A DNA stretch of 64,000 bases from Streptococcus loxodontisalivarius. GTDB lineage: Bacteria > Bacillota > Bacilli > Lactobacillales > Streptococcaceae. How positions within the stretch are numbered: the first letter of the stretch is position 1; every line of letters begins with the position of its first letter. Made by a program: the position numbers and the translations under genes. Location of the stretch: assembly GCF_016908645.1 (NCBI RefSeq), contig NZ_JAFBEH010000004.1, positions 1 to 64,000 on the forward strand, written 5' to 3'. Of this stretch, positions 26,801 through 35,317 are shown piece after piece. The notes under the pieces were generated by a model that did not search any database, had not been told where the DNA came from, and saw nothing but the letters and a program-made list of their open reading frames with translations.

Positions 26801-26850
26801 TGGGGCTTACTTATGGTCTTCATCGAAAAAGAAAACAGGAGGGTAACTAA
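20884..26850 (+). CDS. LPXTG-anchored antigen I/II-like adhesin
   Basis: The 1988-residue surface protein has a signal peptide (hydrophobic 31-50, probable cleavage near VQADE), an alanine-rich coiled stalk (about 120-385) and a globular GbpC/Spa-like variable domain (about 400-640). A proline/threonine-rich stretch (645-720) follows, then five tandem domains of about 177 residues (879-1766) each with DLDQY..A..IAKGFYFVDDYPE-type sequence, a last domain, and LPSTG near 1953 with a membrane anchor and basic tail. Antigen I/II proteins bind salivary glycoproteins, collagen or other bacteria. In ICESa2603-like elements such adhesins aid mating contact. The stop overlaps the next start. Confidence 0.9.
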   Translation: MTKLNNHRLLHLEKGQKHVFRKSKKYRTLCSVALGTVITTAIALGGSLVQADEVLTTESSQSTTLTENPATNLVEAQPSETPAHQIAETSTEQVSGEIPITIDHSSLDQAVTEAESQGVNVVEDAAVDLGTTQTSNETQEKLSQAAQDNQTQIDQIKQVTDNYVAAKENYVNEVTTIENANQSLVAAHQKAVQTSNLATTTLNEETLKLQENYTNVQIQVSDKQVSSGDGTSIKSYQDYVTAVETVIDSNKAAIEAYVVEKRKADGTREKNAQIEAENAAGLARVEAENAAITKRNQEGQAAVDAENAAGQAAVDKRNQDNQAQSSATDAEIAAIIARNKAKEEQVARENAAIDAYNAQEKARYERELAEISKGEDGYISEALAQALNLNNSEPQAQHGATTRNPDSIIATGAAVLGGYSKILDSTGFFVYNNFSTGETLGFDYSNLQNATFNNQRITKIHYDITNLVSPSGTNSVALYVPNDPTEGFIAYRNDGTGDWRSDKMEFRVTAKYYLEDGSQVSFSSEKPGVFTHSSLNHNDIGLEYVKDSSGRFVQINGSTIQVTNEGLARSLGSNRASDLGLSQEWDTTSSPYAYKGAIVSTVTSGDSYTVTFGQGDMPANAGGISYWFALNTLPVAKTVTPYIPKQHVTATLEPVPETEPVTPETYTPKTFTPEALKTFTPQELETVVEPELSLERVSPPIDPTLTELPSAPEVPTVHYHYHTLATQPAIVKEVKNSDGVSIDQTQVAKASRVIYPLTVEALSPNRSQTTSLIFEDALPAGYELDLETSMSENSDYDLTYDKENHLVTLTAKPSLLESINKNRSQSYTLVSPKLYGNVQNDGATYTNSYKLLVNKGTNTAYTVNSNLVTVRTPGDGKTTSLITPTKDNRNADGVIINDTVVPLGTINHYSLTWDLDQYKGDKSSADTIAKGFFYVDDYPEEVLDVMSDGVSLTTLDGEVVTGFKAMVFSSLEEVPNDLKSKLLAAKITPQGAFQVILPDDNTAFYQNYVQTGKSLLITTKMAVKESLAGQEVRYQNKAYQIDFGNGYQTKEVSNTLVTPHPEKKDLNADGEDINHTPMAVGQVNYYQLTWDLSQYQGVKASQAAIQEGFYFIDDFDETAVTPNSDLIQLIDSQGKEVTGVNVTLYQSLSELPQSLQKILVAAGISPKGTFQVFSADNPTDFYERYVTKGLDIVITNPMTVLKSYQGQSDPYQNKGYQVDFGHVYQTQVVDNTVPVVTPSKTNKNVDGEDMADKPVISGTINDYTMIWDLDQFKGMKASAADIAKGFYFVDDYPEDTVSVDESGVTLSDSQGNAVTGVSHRIYASFEDLPEELKTLFSSEKMSLTGAIQVFSADNPKDFYERYVTKGQSLTIVSPMRTKELLTSAKESYTNKAYQIDFNQISLADVVTNTLVKPEPQKQNLNADKVSINGQAMLVGSQNFYTLTWDLDQYQGILASQDQIAKGFYFVDDYPEEALDIDGNQIQVLTRSGEAVSGITVQTYQSLEEAPESLQAALQAKQISPKGAFQVFSPKDPVAFYQNYVQTGQTLTISNPMTVKEGLYNSGQSYQNKAYQVDFGLAYATEEVTNFVPKVKPTKTNTDGKGVVIDGKTVLPLSVTTYDITLDYSQYKDMIVTDDVLAKGFYMVDDYPEEALSILEDGIKVVDQNGNSVTGLSVKTYDSLSDAPQVVQDAFKDRKVEPKGAIQVFSAADPKSFYETYVKTGQNLKVSIPMEVKADLAKSGGQYSNTAYQIDFGIAYVTETVLNQVPKLEPEKDVVIDVSQKGQSLNGQEIALNQVFNYRLKGALIPADRASDLFEYSFKDDYDQSHDRYNGHYQVFTTVAVSLTDGTTLAEGTDVTKYTLQTLDTENGFVTIEFDSAFLSKVSAQSVFQADVYLEMERIATGQVENTFEHIVNGVTITSNTVSTYTPEVQVTVPPQEIPQSPLSETIETSKAQVLPSTGEVDNGFLALTGLGVLGLTYGLHRKRKQEGN
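23518..26181 (+). repeat. Five tandem ~177-codon repeats in the adhesin
   Basis: Repeat units begin near 23521, 24061, 24592, 25121 and 25655. Each opens with a PxKxNxNxDG-like stretch, continues with LTWDLDQY..., contains GFYFVDDYPEE and FQVFS..P..FY..YV..G, and ends with NKAYQ.DFG. Antigen I/II C-terminal domains are known to form isopeptide bonds; whether these do was not established. The units diverge, so the array is old rather than recently amplified. Confidence 0.85.
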
Positions 26851-27539
26851 TGGTTATCAAGAATCACTTCAAAGATTCCGACCAAGATGGTTTGTCTGAT
26901 ATGGCTGAATTAGCTTACGGAACCAATGTCTTCTCACAAGATTCAGATAATGATGGTAGGACTGATTTGGAGGAACTCCAGGAGGGACAATCCCCACTCC
27001 AAAAGATGATTCAGTCCTTAAAGGAGCTTCAAGAAAGGGACTATGAGACCTTTATTATGGCTTTATTTGAGGTGGAACTATCGGTATCTAGTCCTGTTCT
27101 TTTAAAGCAATTGTATAAGGATTACATGACGGATGATCGAATGATCCTTGTGAATGAAGAGCTTTATGAACACTCTCGTCAACTGCAAGAGAGTGTTCAG
27201 GAGGAACTGTCAGACTTGTTTGCTCGTCTATACCGAACTGGTGCTGGTAATGCTTTTATTATGGATACGCTTAATGATCAATCCCTCAAAAAAGCTATGA
27301 CTGGCTATGATGTCTTTGATGGTATCTCCTATGATAAGGTGGCTTTAGATACTTTAGAAGATATGATTCAACATGACTTGTCCTTAGTTAGTCAAGATTA
27401 TTTTTCAGATTTGGTTTATCTTGCTTTAGAGAAGAAGTTACTGGATGAGAAATCAGAATTTCTACAAGTTTATGTCGAACAGTTACTTCCAATATTATCT
27501 AACGAGAATCAAGTGACATCAGACATTAGCATGGTGTAA
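26850..27539 (+). CDS. Protein with thrombospondin type 3 calcium-binding repeats
   Basis: The 229-residue protein starts with two calcium-loop repeats: DSDQDGLSDMAELAYGTN and DSDNDGRTDLEELQEG. The rest is helical and acidic without a signal peptide or membrane segment. It overlaps the adhesin stop by one base, so both are made together; it could bind the adhesin or be a cytosolic calcium-responsive factor. Similar genes follow adhesin genes in related ICEs. A terminator follows 7 bases after the stop. Confidence 0.7.
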   Translation: MVIKNHFKDSDQDGLSDMAELAYGTNVFSQDSDNDGRTDLEELQEGQSPLQKMIQSLKELQERDYETFIMALFEVELSVSSPVLLKQLYKDYMTDDRMILVNEELYEHSRQLQESVQEELSDLFARLYRTGAGNAFIMDTLNDQSLKKAMTGYDVFDGISYDKVALDTLEDMIQHDLSLVSQDYFSDLVYLALEKKLLDEKSEFLQVYVEQLLPILSNENQVTSDISMV

Positions 27540-27545
27540 TCATTT

Positions 27546-27575
27546 GGGCTGAGCGCTTGTCTCAGCCCTATTTTT
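27546..27575 (+). terminator. Terminator after the adhesin operon
   Basis: GGGCTGAG (27546-27553) and CTCAGCCC (27561-27568) form a perfect 8-bp stem with a 7-base loop, then TATTTTTAT. It separates the adhesin operon from the large methylase-helicase gene. Confidence 0.88.
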
Positions 27576-27593
27576 ATAGAAAGAGAGGTTTGT

Positions 27594-30500
27594 ATGACAC
27601 TGAGAGAATTTTTAGACAGCTTACGAGCTCCAGTTCGTATGGCAACTTCAGAGGTACTTGATTTTTTAGCCTATCAAGCTCAAGAGATTGACCGCCCTTG
27701 GCAAGATGTTTTAGAGGCTTTTGTAGCAGGAGAGCGGACGGATGTTACTAGAGCAGGAATGACTGATTTATCCCAAGAAGTGGCAGCATTTCTATTAAGC
27801 TCCCCCTATGGTTCTTTGGATAGTCTAAAGGCTTATATTCGTCACTTTTCTGAGGCCGGTCTGAACCGACTAGACCAATTAAATCAAACGGAGAAAGAGT
27901 TGGTAAGAGAACTTTCAACCTATCACTTGGCTTATCGTTTTCACTTGTTACAGGAGAAACATTATCAGGCTCTTGAAGATGGTCGTTTTCTTTCCTATTT
28001 GCCAAATGTTAATCTGGTTAATATCTCTAAAGTTGCCCATAATCTATCAGATCGGATTAGTCGTGATATTGAAACATTTTCACTAACCTATGAGCCAGAA
28101 ACTGTTCGAGAAACAAAAGAGAAGTCAAGTGAAGAGATTTACTTTAAGGAAGAAGAGACAGATCTTGAGGCTTATAGGGGCAAAACTCTAGTTGCTAGTC
28201 TATCAAAGCGTGACTTTAGTGTTAGGCACGAAGCGGACTATGAAGCTCTTTCGTTTTTAGATAAATTTGCCATTATCAGCCGATTTGACCAAGTTAAGGA
28301 GGAATTGGAACAACAAGAATTAGATAAGGAAAAGGTCGAAGAAGAGCTTAGTCTTGTTTTTAGAGAAGAGCCTGAGCAAGTATCTGCCTATTTAATGCCT
28401 GACGAAAGCCTAATATCTTATTTAGACCTTTTAAATGGTCAGAGCCACTATTTAGACGGTTACCAAGACTTGTCTTTAGATTTAAAAGTGGACTTACTGA
28501 GCTATTATGATACTGTTCGCAATCATTTGACAACTCCTAAAGAGATAAGTTCGCCTGAGAAAGAATCTGTTAGCTCAGAAGCATCTAGTGTGGAAAAGAG
28601 TGATAATGGTCATTCCTATACCTTTCTTAATGAGGCTGGTATTAAGAGTGACCAACTGACTCAGGAAGAGCTTAAGATTTATGAAGATGCTTATTATCGG
28701 TTTGACTTGAATCCAAGTCAGTTGCGGCTACTAGCCTCAAAACCCTTTCATGAGATTAGTAACCTAGCGCTTAGTACAGAACTCCTGTCTCTAGGAATTG
28801 ATGAAACTTACATTCCATTTTTCCTTGGCTCAGAACTTTCTATAGCTGACCTTCAATTTCTTGGAAGAGAGAGTTTAACGAATGCTTTAGCTTTGGAAGT
28901 GTTAGACCAGTTTGAAAAATATAAGCTAGAAAACCCTGAAGAGGATAATCGCTCAATTTTAGATCATCTCCTTCATGTTAGGAAAGAGCTGACAGATTTA
29001 GAAGAACCACAGGCAAATCAACTTGTCCAAGCCATCTTGGAGAGATTTCCAGTTGGTAGTTATGTGACCTACCGTGAGGATACTTTTGAGCTCATTTCTG
29101 TCGATAATGCAGGAGATAACTTAGTTAGACTAGAATTATTGAATGATTTTACCTATATCATTGAAGAGAATCCTGTTCTTTATGTGGGCAGTTTAGATGA
29201 GGTTACGCAAAGCCTTCATCTTGTCGTAGAGGAAGAGCAGCAAGTCACTAAAGAAGAAAGTCAGTCAGAGCTTGATTTGTTTGATTTTATTGATGGCGAT
29301 CCAATTGTAGCAGAAGTCATTGATGGCGACTTTAAAGAACTTGATGTTACTCATGAAGTCGTTACTAATGTTAGTGAGAAAGAAGTCGTAGATGAAGGTG
29401 TTCAGGATTTTGTCTTTCCAGAAGACCTGACAGATTTCTATCCTAAAGGAACACGAGAAAAGATTGAGGCTAACGTGAGAGCTATTGCCTTGGTAAAAAA
29501 ACTTGAAAGTGACAATAGACAGGCAAGCCCTGAGGAACAGCACATTCTAGCTAAATATGTTGGTTGGGGAGGTCTTGCCAATACTTTCTTTGATGACTAT
29601 AATCCGAAGTTTGAACGAGAACGCTCGCAATTACGAGACTTAGTTAGCCCTAAAGAATTTTCTGATATGAAACAGTCCTCATTGACTGCCTATTATACAG
29701 ACCCGATGATTATCCGACAGATGTGGCAGAAACTTGAGAGAAGTGGTTTTAAGGGTGGTCGTATCTTAGACCCTTCTATGGGAACGGGGAATTTCTTTTC
29801 TGCAATGCCTCTATCAATCAGGGAAAATAGTGAGCTTTATGGGGTAGAATTAGATGGAATCACTGGTGCTATCGCAAAACAGCTACACCCGAATAGTCAT
29901 ATTAGTATTACAGGTTTTGAAAGCACAACTTTTCAAGATAATGCCTTTGATTTAGTGATTTCAAATGTCCCATTTGCCAATAGTCGAATTGCGGATAAGG
30001 CTTATGAGAAACCTTATTTGATTCATGACTACTTTTTAAAAAAATCACTAGATTTAGTTCATGATGGTGGTCAAGTTGCCATTATTTCTTCTATTGGAAC
30101 AATGGATAAGCGAACGGATAATGTCTTAAAAGATGTCAAAGACCAGACACAATTTCTTGGTGGGGTTCGTTTACCAGAGACAGCCTTTAAACGGATTGCT
30201 GGAACCAGTGTTACAACTGATATTCTCTTTTTCCAGAAAGACTTAGATAAGGTGCTAGGTGGAGATGAATTGGCTTTTTCTGGGTCTATTCGCTATGAAG
30301 ATGATCACCGTATATGGCTCAATCCTTATTTTGATGGTAAGGATAACCCTCAAGTATTGGGGCAATATGATGTTAAACAGTTCAATGGTGGGATGCTTAG
30401 TGTTAAGGCAACTGATAAGCAGCTTGACCAAGCCTTATCAAAGGCACTAGGCAATATTAAGCAACCAATTGTGAAGTCTTTAGATCAGATTGACTATTCA

Positions 30501-33500
30501 GAGCAAGTCTTTCAGGAGGTTAAGAGAGATTCTTCTATACCGAGAGAGTTAGAAGACAGTCTAGGGCTCTATGCCTTTGGCTATCAGGGGAATACCGTAT
30601 ATTATCGTGATGAAACTGGTATCCGAGTAGGGTCTAAAAGTGCAGAAATCTCTTACTATATAGACCAAGCAGGTGATTTTCAAGGTTGGGATAGTGGTGT
30701 ATCTCAAAAGGCTATTGACAGCTTTGTCAAACGCCAGATTAGAGATTCTGATGCTTTAGATGTCTATGTGACAGAAGAACCAGCCAAAAGAGGGCGTTTT
30801 AAAGGTTTCTATAAAAAGACAGTCTTTTATGAAAGCCCACTTTCTGAGAAAGAAGTGTCTCGTATAAAGGGAATGGTTGACCTTAGAGATCTTTATCAGT
30901 CTATCATCGAGTTACAAAGAGACTATGACTATGATAGAGAAGTATTTGCGAAACGACTAGGTCAATTAAATCAGACTTATGACCGTTTTGTGAAGGCTTA
31001 TGGTTTTTTAAACAATTCTGTGAATCGAAACCTTTTTGATAGTGACGATAAGTATTCACTTTTAGCAAGTCTTGAGGATGAAGTGATGGATAGCAGCTCT
31101 CAGAAGGTCACTTATAAGAAATCTCTAGCTTTTGACCGTGCTTTGGTTCGTCCTGATAAAACCCAAACAGAAGTTACGAGTGCGCTTGATGCCTTAAATG
31201 CCAGTTTAGCTGATGGACGAGGGGTTGACCTTGCTTTTATGCGATCCATTTATCCAAGTGCATCAGAGGAAGAGCTTATCAAGGAACTTGGACATCGGAT
31301 TATACCTAACCCAGAAGCCTACTTAAAGGGAGAGCTGACTTATGTGTCACGGCAAGATTTTCTCTCAGGAGATATTTTAAGTAAACTAGAAGTGATAGAC
31401 CTCTTGCAGCAAGAGGAGAATTCGGATTTTGATTGGGAATATTATCGTCAATTATTGGAAGAGGTTCGCCCAGCTCTTGTAACGCTAGCTGATATTGATT
31501 ATCGTATTGGCTCACGCTGGATTCCTGATGAGGTCTATGGTAAGTTTGCCTGTGAAACCTTTCTAGGACAGACCTTTACTTTGGATAGTCCTGACGTGCA
31601 TCAGGTCATTAACCGTAGTCAGATTGATGGGACTATGACCCTTACAAAAAGCTTTAGCTATAAGCCTACAAGTGCCCATGAGCGAAGTCTTGGTGTCTCA
31701 GGGTCACTCTATGAGAGAGGACGCTCTATCTTTGAAAATCTTTTAAACTCAAATCAACCAACCATTACACGCACAATCCAAGAAGGCGATAAGAAAAGAG
31801 TTGTCACAGATGTGGAGAAGACTAGTCTTTTGCGAAGTCGTGAACAGGACTTGCAAGGGCTTTTTCAAGACTTTGTGGCAGCTTATCCAGAGATAGGAGA
31901 ATTACTGGAAGATGTTTATAATAAGCTTTATAATCGCACAGTCTCTAAGATTTACGATGGGTGTCATTTAGAGATTGATGGTCTCGCTCAGCATATTAGT
32001 TTGCGCCCTCATCAGATGAATGCCATTCAACGTATTGTCGAGGAAAAGAGAGCCCTTCTAGCCCACGAAGTTGGTTCAGGTAAGACCCTAACCATGCTTG
32101 GAGCAGGCTTTAAACTCAAAGAATTAGGTCTGGTCAACAAACCCCTCTATGTTGTTCCATCTAGTTTAACAGCACAGTTTGGTCAGGAGATTCTAAAGTT
32201 TTTCCCAACCAAAAATGTCTTTGTCACTACCAAGAAAGACTTTACCAAGGCAAGGCGCAAGCAATTTGTTTCTCGCATTATTACTGGAGATTATGATGCG
32301 ATTGTTATTGGGGATAGTCAATTTGAGCGTATTCCAATGAGTAAGGAAAAACAAGAAACCTTTATCCAAGATAAGTTAGAAGAAATGCGAGCTTTAAAAA
32401 CAGGAAGTGATAATAACTATACTGTAAAAGAGGCTGAACGGTCGATTAAGAGTTTGGAAAATCAGCTCAAAGAACTGCAAAACCTTAGTCAGGATACCTT
32501 TATTGAGTTTGAAAACCTCGGTATTGACTTTCTCTTTGTGGATGAGGCACATCATTTTAAGAATATTCGCCCGATTACAGGCTTGGGGAATGTCGCAGGT
32601 ATTACGACAACGACATCTAAGAAAAATGTGGATATGGAAATGAAAGTTAGACAGGTTCAGTCGGAGCATGACCACCGTCACGTTGTTTTTGCGACAGGAA
32701 CTCCAGTTTCTAATTCCATTAGTGAACTTTATACCATGATGCACTATGTTCAACCAGATGTCTTAGAGCGCTATCAAGTTCAGAATTTTGATTCTTGGGT
32801 AGGAGCTTTTGGTCATATTGAAAATTCGATGAAATTAGCTCCCACAGGGGATAAATACCAACCCAAAAAACGATTTAAAAAGTTTGTCAATCTGCCTGAA
32901 TTGATGCGTATCTATAAGGAAACCGCTGATATTCAGACCTCAGATATGCTTGATTTACCAGTTCCTGTGGCTCATATTATTCCAGTTGAGAGTGAGTTGA
33001 CAGAGAATCAAAAAGCCTATCTCAATGAATTGGTAGAACGGTCAGATAAGATTAAGTCAGGTTCAGTTGATCCAAGTGAGGATAATATGTTGGTTATTAC
33101 CAGTGAGGCTCGTAAGCTAGCAATTGATATGCGTCTCCTTGATCCTTCCTATAACTTGACGGATAACAACAAACTGCTGCAAGTCGTTGATAATGTTGAG
33201 CGCATTTATCGTGAGGGGATGATGAATAAGGCGACACAGATGATTTTCTCTGATATTGGTACTCCTAAAAAGGGAGATCAGACTGGCTTTGATGTTTATC
33301 ATGAATTGAAAGAACTCCTGGTAGATAGAGGGATTCCTCAAGAAGAGATTGCTTTTGTCCATGATGCCAATACTGATGACAAAAAGAATAGTCTATCACG
33401 TAAGGTTAATAGTGGCGACGTTAGGATTTTAATGGCTTCTACGGAAAAAGGAGGTACAGGGCTTAATGTTCAGGCAAAAATGAAGGCTGTCCACCACTTA

Positions 33501-34481
33501 GACGTTCCTTGGCGTCCGAGTGATGTGACACAGCGAAATGGACGGTTGATTCGCCAAGGCAATGAGCATGATGACGTAGACATTTATCATTACATTACGA
33601 AAGGGTCTTTTGACAATTACCTTTGGGCCACTCAAGAGAATAAGCTACGCTATATTAAACAAATTATGACCTCAAAAGATCCTGTTCGTTCAGCAGAAGA
33701 TATTGATGAACAAACCATGACAGCCTCAGACTTTAAAGCACTTGCGACAGGTAATCCGTTTTTGAAGCTCAAGATGGAACTAGAAAATGAACTGGGATTA
33801 CTTGAAAATGAGAGACGTGCATTTCAACGGACCAAAGATGACTATCGGCGCACGATTCACTATTGTGAGGAGAACCTACCATCTATGCATAAGCGACTAG
33901 ACGGTTATGAGCAAGATATTGCTAAGGCAGACAGCAGCAAAACCCAAGCTTTTGCCATGACTTTAGGCAATCAGGTTTATACAGAGCGACCAGAGGCGGG
34001 AGACTACCTCAATAAGCTCTTAAAACACCTTTATTCAGAGACTAAAGAATTACGAACCCTAGGTCATTATCGAGGATTTGACTTAAAGGCGTTGACTCGT
34101 TCTCCAAGCGAACCGTTGCCAGAACAGTTGACCTTACGAGTTGTTGGTCAAAACCAGTATTCTGTCACACTTGACTTAAAATCAGATATTGGCACTATTC
34201 AGCGTATTAGTAACACCATCGATCATATCAGCGATGACCAAGTCAAAACAAGAAAGATGGTGGAAGAGTTGCAAGATAAGCACCGTGTGGCTAAAGAAAA
34301 GGTAGATGCTCTTTTTCCAAAAGAGGGAGCTTATCAAGAGCTTAGAGCTAAATACGATGTGATTGGACCTTTAGTAGAAAAAGGCGCAGCAGTCGAAGAA
34401 ATCGAAGAGGCTATGGAGACATTCCAATCCCAGATGGAGAATCAACAAAGGTTAGAAAGTTTTCCTCTTGAATTAGCCTAA
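27594..34481 (+). CDS. Giant SNF2-type helicase fused to an adenine-type DNA methylase
   Basis: The 2295-residue protein joins an N-terminal region of unknown function (about 1-640) with an N6-methylase-like domain (motif I DPSMGTGNFF near 725, catalytic-type SNVPF near 790) and an SF2/SNF2 helicase. The helicase shows Walker A AHEVGSGKT near 1490, DEAHH near 1650, FATGTPVSNS near 1700, TEKGGTGLNVQ near 1949 and RNGRLIRQGN. A coiled C-terminus follows. NVPF in place of NPPF/NPPY is common in this ICE family. It probably remodels and marks ICE DNA during establishment or defeats host restriction; this is inference. RBS AGAGAGG precedes ATG 27594. Confidence 0.85.
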   Translation: MTLREFLDSLRAPVRMATSEVLDFLAYQAQEIDRPWQDVLEAFVAGERTDVTRAGMTDLSQEVAAFLLSSPYGSLDSLKAYIRHFSEAGLNRLDQLNQTEKELVRELSTYHLAYRFHLLQEKHYQALEDGRFLSYLPNVNLVNISKVAHNLSDRISRDIETFSLTYEPETVRETKEKSSEEIYFKEEETDLEAYRGKTLVASLSKRDFSVRHEADYEALSFLDKFAIISRFDQVKEELEQQELDKEKVEEELSLVFREEPEQVSAYLMPDESLISYLDLLNGQSHYLDGYQDLSLDLKVDLLSYYDTVRNHLTTPKEISSPEKESVSSEASSVEKSDNGHSYTFLNEAGIKSDQLTQEELKIYEDAYYRFDLNPSQLRLLASKPFHEISNLALSTELLSLGIDETYIPFFLGSELSIADLQFLGRESLTNALALEVLDQFEKYKLENPEEDNRSILDHLLHVRKELTDLEEPQANQLVQAILERFPVGSYVTYREDTFELISVDNAGDNLVRLELLNDFTYIIEENPVLYVGSLDEVTQSLHLVVEEEQQVTKEESQSELDLFDFIDGDPIVAEVIDGDFKELDVTHEVVTNVSEKEVVDEGVQDFVFPEDLTDFYPKGTREKIEANVRAIALVKKLESDNRQASPEEQHILAKYVGWGGLANTFFDDYNPKFERERSQLRDLVSPKEFSDMKQSSLTAYYTDPMIIRQMWQKLERSGFKGGRILDPSMGTGNFFSAMPLSIRENSELYGVELDGITGAIAKQLHPNSHISITGFESTTFQDNAFDLVISNVPFANSRIADKAYEKPYLIHDYFLKKSLDLVHDGGQVAIISSIGTMDKRTDNVLKDVKDQTQFLGGVRLPETAFKRIAGTSVTTDILFFQKDLDKVLGGDELAFSGSIRYEDDHRIWLNPYFDGKDNPQVLGQYDVKQFNGGMLSVKATDKQLDQALSKALGNIKQPIVKSLDQIDYSEQVFQEVKRDSSIPRELEDSLGLYAFGYQGNTVYYRDETGIRVGSKSAEISYYIDQAGDFQGWDSGVSQKAIDSFVKRQIRDSDALDVYVTEEPAKRGRFKGFYKKTVFYESPLSEKEVSRIKGMVDLRDLYQSIIELQRDYDYDREVFAKRLGQLNQTYDRFVKAYGFLNNSVNRNLFDSDDKYSLLASLEDEVMDSSSQKVTYKKSLAFDRALVRPDKTQTEVTSALDALNASLADGRGVDLAFMRSIYPSASEEELIKELGHRIIPNPEAYLKGELTYVSRQDFLSGDILSKLEVIDLLQQEENSDFDWEYYRQLLEEVRPALVTLADIDYRIGSRWIPDEVYGKFACETFLGQTFTLDSPDVHQVINRSQIDGTMTLTKSFSYKPTSAHERSLGVSGSLYERGRSIFENLLNSNQPTITRTIQEGDKKRVVTDVEKTSLLRSREQDLQGLFQDFVAAYPEIGELLEDVYNKLYNRTVSKIYDGCHLEIDGLAQHISLRPHQMNAIQRIVEEKRALLAHEVGSGKTLTMLGAGFKLKELGLVNKPLYVVPSSLTAQFGQEILKFFPTKNVFVTTKKDFTKARRKQFVSRIITGDYDAIVIGDSQFERIPMSKEKQETFIQDKLEEMRALKTGSDNNYTVKEAERSIKSLENQLKELQNLSQDTFIEFENLGIDFLFVDEAHHFKNIRPITGLGNVAGITTTTSKKNVDMEMKVRQVQSEHDHRHVVFATGTPVSNSISELYTMMHYVQPDVLERYQVQNFDSWVGAFGHIENSMKLAPTGDKYQPKKRFKKFVNLPELMRIYKETADIQTSDMLDLPVPVAHIIPVESELTENQKAYLNELVERSDKIKSGSVDPSEDNMLVITSEARKLAIDMRLLDPSYNLTDNNKLLQVVDNVERIYREGMMNKATQMIFSDIGTPKKGDQTGFDVYHELKELLVDRGIPQEEIAFVHDANTDDKKNSLSRKVNSGDVRILMASTEKGGTGLNVQAKMKAVHHLDVPWRPSDVTQRNGRLIRQGNEHDDVDIYHYITKGSFDNYLWATQENKLRYIKQIMTSKDPVRSAEDIDEQTMTASDFKALATGNPFLKLKMELENELGLLENERRAFQRTKDDYRRTIHYCEENLPSMHKRLDGYEQDIAKADSSKTQAFAMTLGNQVYTERPEAGDYLNKLLKHLYSETKELRTLGHYRGFDLKALTRSPSEPLPEQLTLRVVGQNQYSVTLDLKSDIGTIQRISNTIDHISDDQVKTRKMVEELQDKHRVAKEKVDALFPKEGAYQELRAKYDVIGPLVEKGAAVEEIEEAMETFQSQMENQQRLESFPLELA

Positions 34482-34485
34482 AGCG

Positions 34486-34514
34486 CTGACAAATAAGAGT
34501 GAGCGCGGTACAAT
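34486..34514 (+). promoter_or_regulatory. Promoter with shared operator-like spacer
   Basis: CTGACA (34486-34491), a 17-bp spacer and TACAAT (34509-34514) form a promoter for the small genes at 34554 and 34866. The spacer (AATAAGAGTGAGCGCGG) is almost the same as in the recombinase promoter at 57718-57746, so both may bind the same regulator. Confidence 0.7.
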
Positions 34515-34553
34515 AAGGTCATCACAAGATAAATAGATAAAAGGAGTAATGAC

Positions 34554-34856
34554 ATGACACTTCATGTGGAGAGCATCAGACAAACTTTAGATGATTGGTT
34601 AGCACAAGGCTTTACCAGTCCAGAAGATTATCAATCTTATCTGAAATTAAAAGAAAACTATGAAGATGAGACACACGATTATAGTTTTTCAAAGAGAGAA
34701 GTCATTGGTCAATTAGAGCTTATGATGTCAACTCGTGAAAATAACTTCCCAAATCTTGAGGAAGGGCTAAGAGAGGTATTTCTTGAGCTCGTTGCTCAAC
34801 TTGATGAACTAGACAAGGGACAAGCTGATTACTATCGCCGTCAGCTTATTGACTAG
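34554..34856 (+). CDS. Small acidic ICE protein
   Basis: The 100-residue protein is predicted helical (QTLDDWLAQGFTSPEDYQSY; LREVFLELVAQLDELDKGQA) and carries no recognised motif. AAGGAG lies 6 bp before the ATG. It is followed after nine bases by a membrane-protein gene. Its promoter shares its spacer with the recombinase promoter, which suggests expression together with excision functions. Confidence 0.6.
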   Translation: MTLHVESIRQTLDDWLAQGFTSPEDYQSYLKLKENYEDETHDYSFSKREVIGQLELMMSTRENNFPNLEEGLREVFLELVAQLDELDKGQADYYRRQLID

Positions 34857-34865
34857 GAGAAGCCT

Positions 34866-35153
34866 ATGGAAACAATTGTACAAGGGATTGGTATTCTACT
34901 GGGACTAGGAGTCATTTTAACGATTCTCTTTCGTTTACTAAGATTAGCAGTAGGCTTAGGTATCCTTGCTTTGTTTAGCTTTTTGGTCTTTGTGGAACTC
35001 TATGGTATCTACCTTCTATTCACAGAGTTTAATCTCTATGTGGAAGATTTTAAGACTAATGGTTTCATGAGTTTCTCAGGATGCCTTCTCCTTATCAATC
35101 TGATGTTTTTATTCTCTATCATTTGGATTAGGAGACAAAGGAAAAGGGTTTAG
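34866..35153 (+). CDS. Small membrane protein
   Basis: The 95-residue protein has three hydrophobic segments (GIGILLGLGVILTILF; AVGLGILALFSFLVFVELY; GCLLLINLMFLFSIIWI) and a basic C-terminus RRQRKRV. It could be part of the transfer apparatus or an entry-exclusion factor, but no family is recognised. It forms a two-gene unit with the preceding gene. Confidence 0.6.
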   Translation: METIVQGIGILLGLGVILTILFRLLRLAVGLGILALFSFLVFVELYGIYLLFTEFNLYVEDFKTNGFMSFSGCLLLINLMFLFSIIWIRRQRKRV

Positions 35154-35224
35154 AGATAACTGCGGCTGAGAGGCTGAAGCTATTAGTTAAGGAAAACGTC
35201 ATTCGCTAAGAGAATAAGCAGAGT

Positions 35225-35250
35225 AAAGATCACCTTATGGTGGTCTTTTT
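35225..35250 (+). terminator. Terminator after the small-gene pair
   Basis: AAAGATCACC (35225-35234) pairs with GGTGGTCTTT (35239-35248) over ten positions (one G-T) around a TTAT loop, followed by TT and G. It lies about 70 bp after the membrane-protein stop. Confidence 0.75.
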
Positions 35251-35317
35251 GTGATACTAAAATCAAGGCAACTGTCATATTCTTAGTCTTAACAAAGAAT
35301 AAGGAGGTCATTATGAC

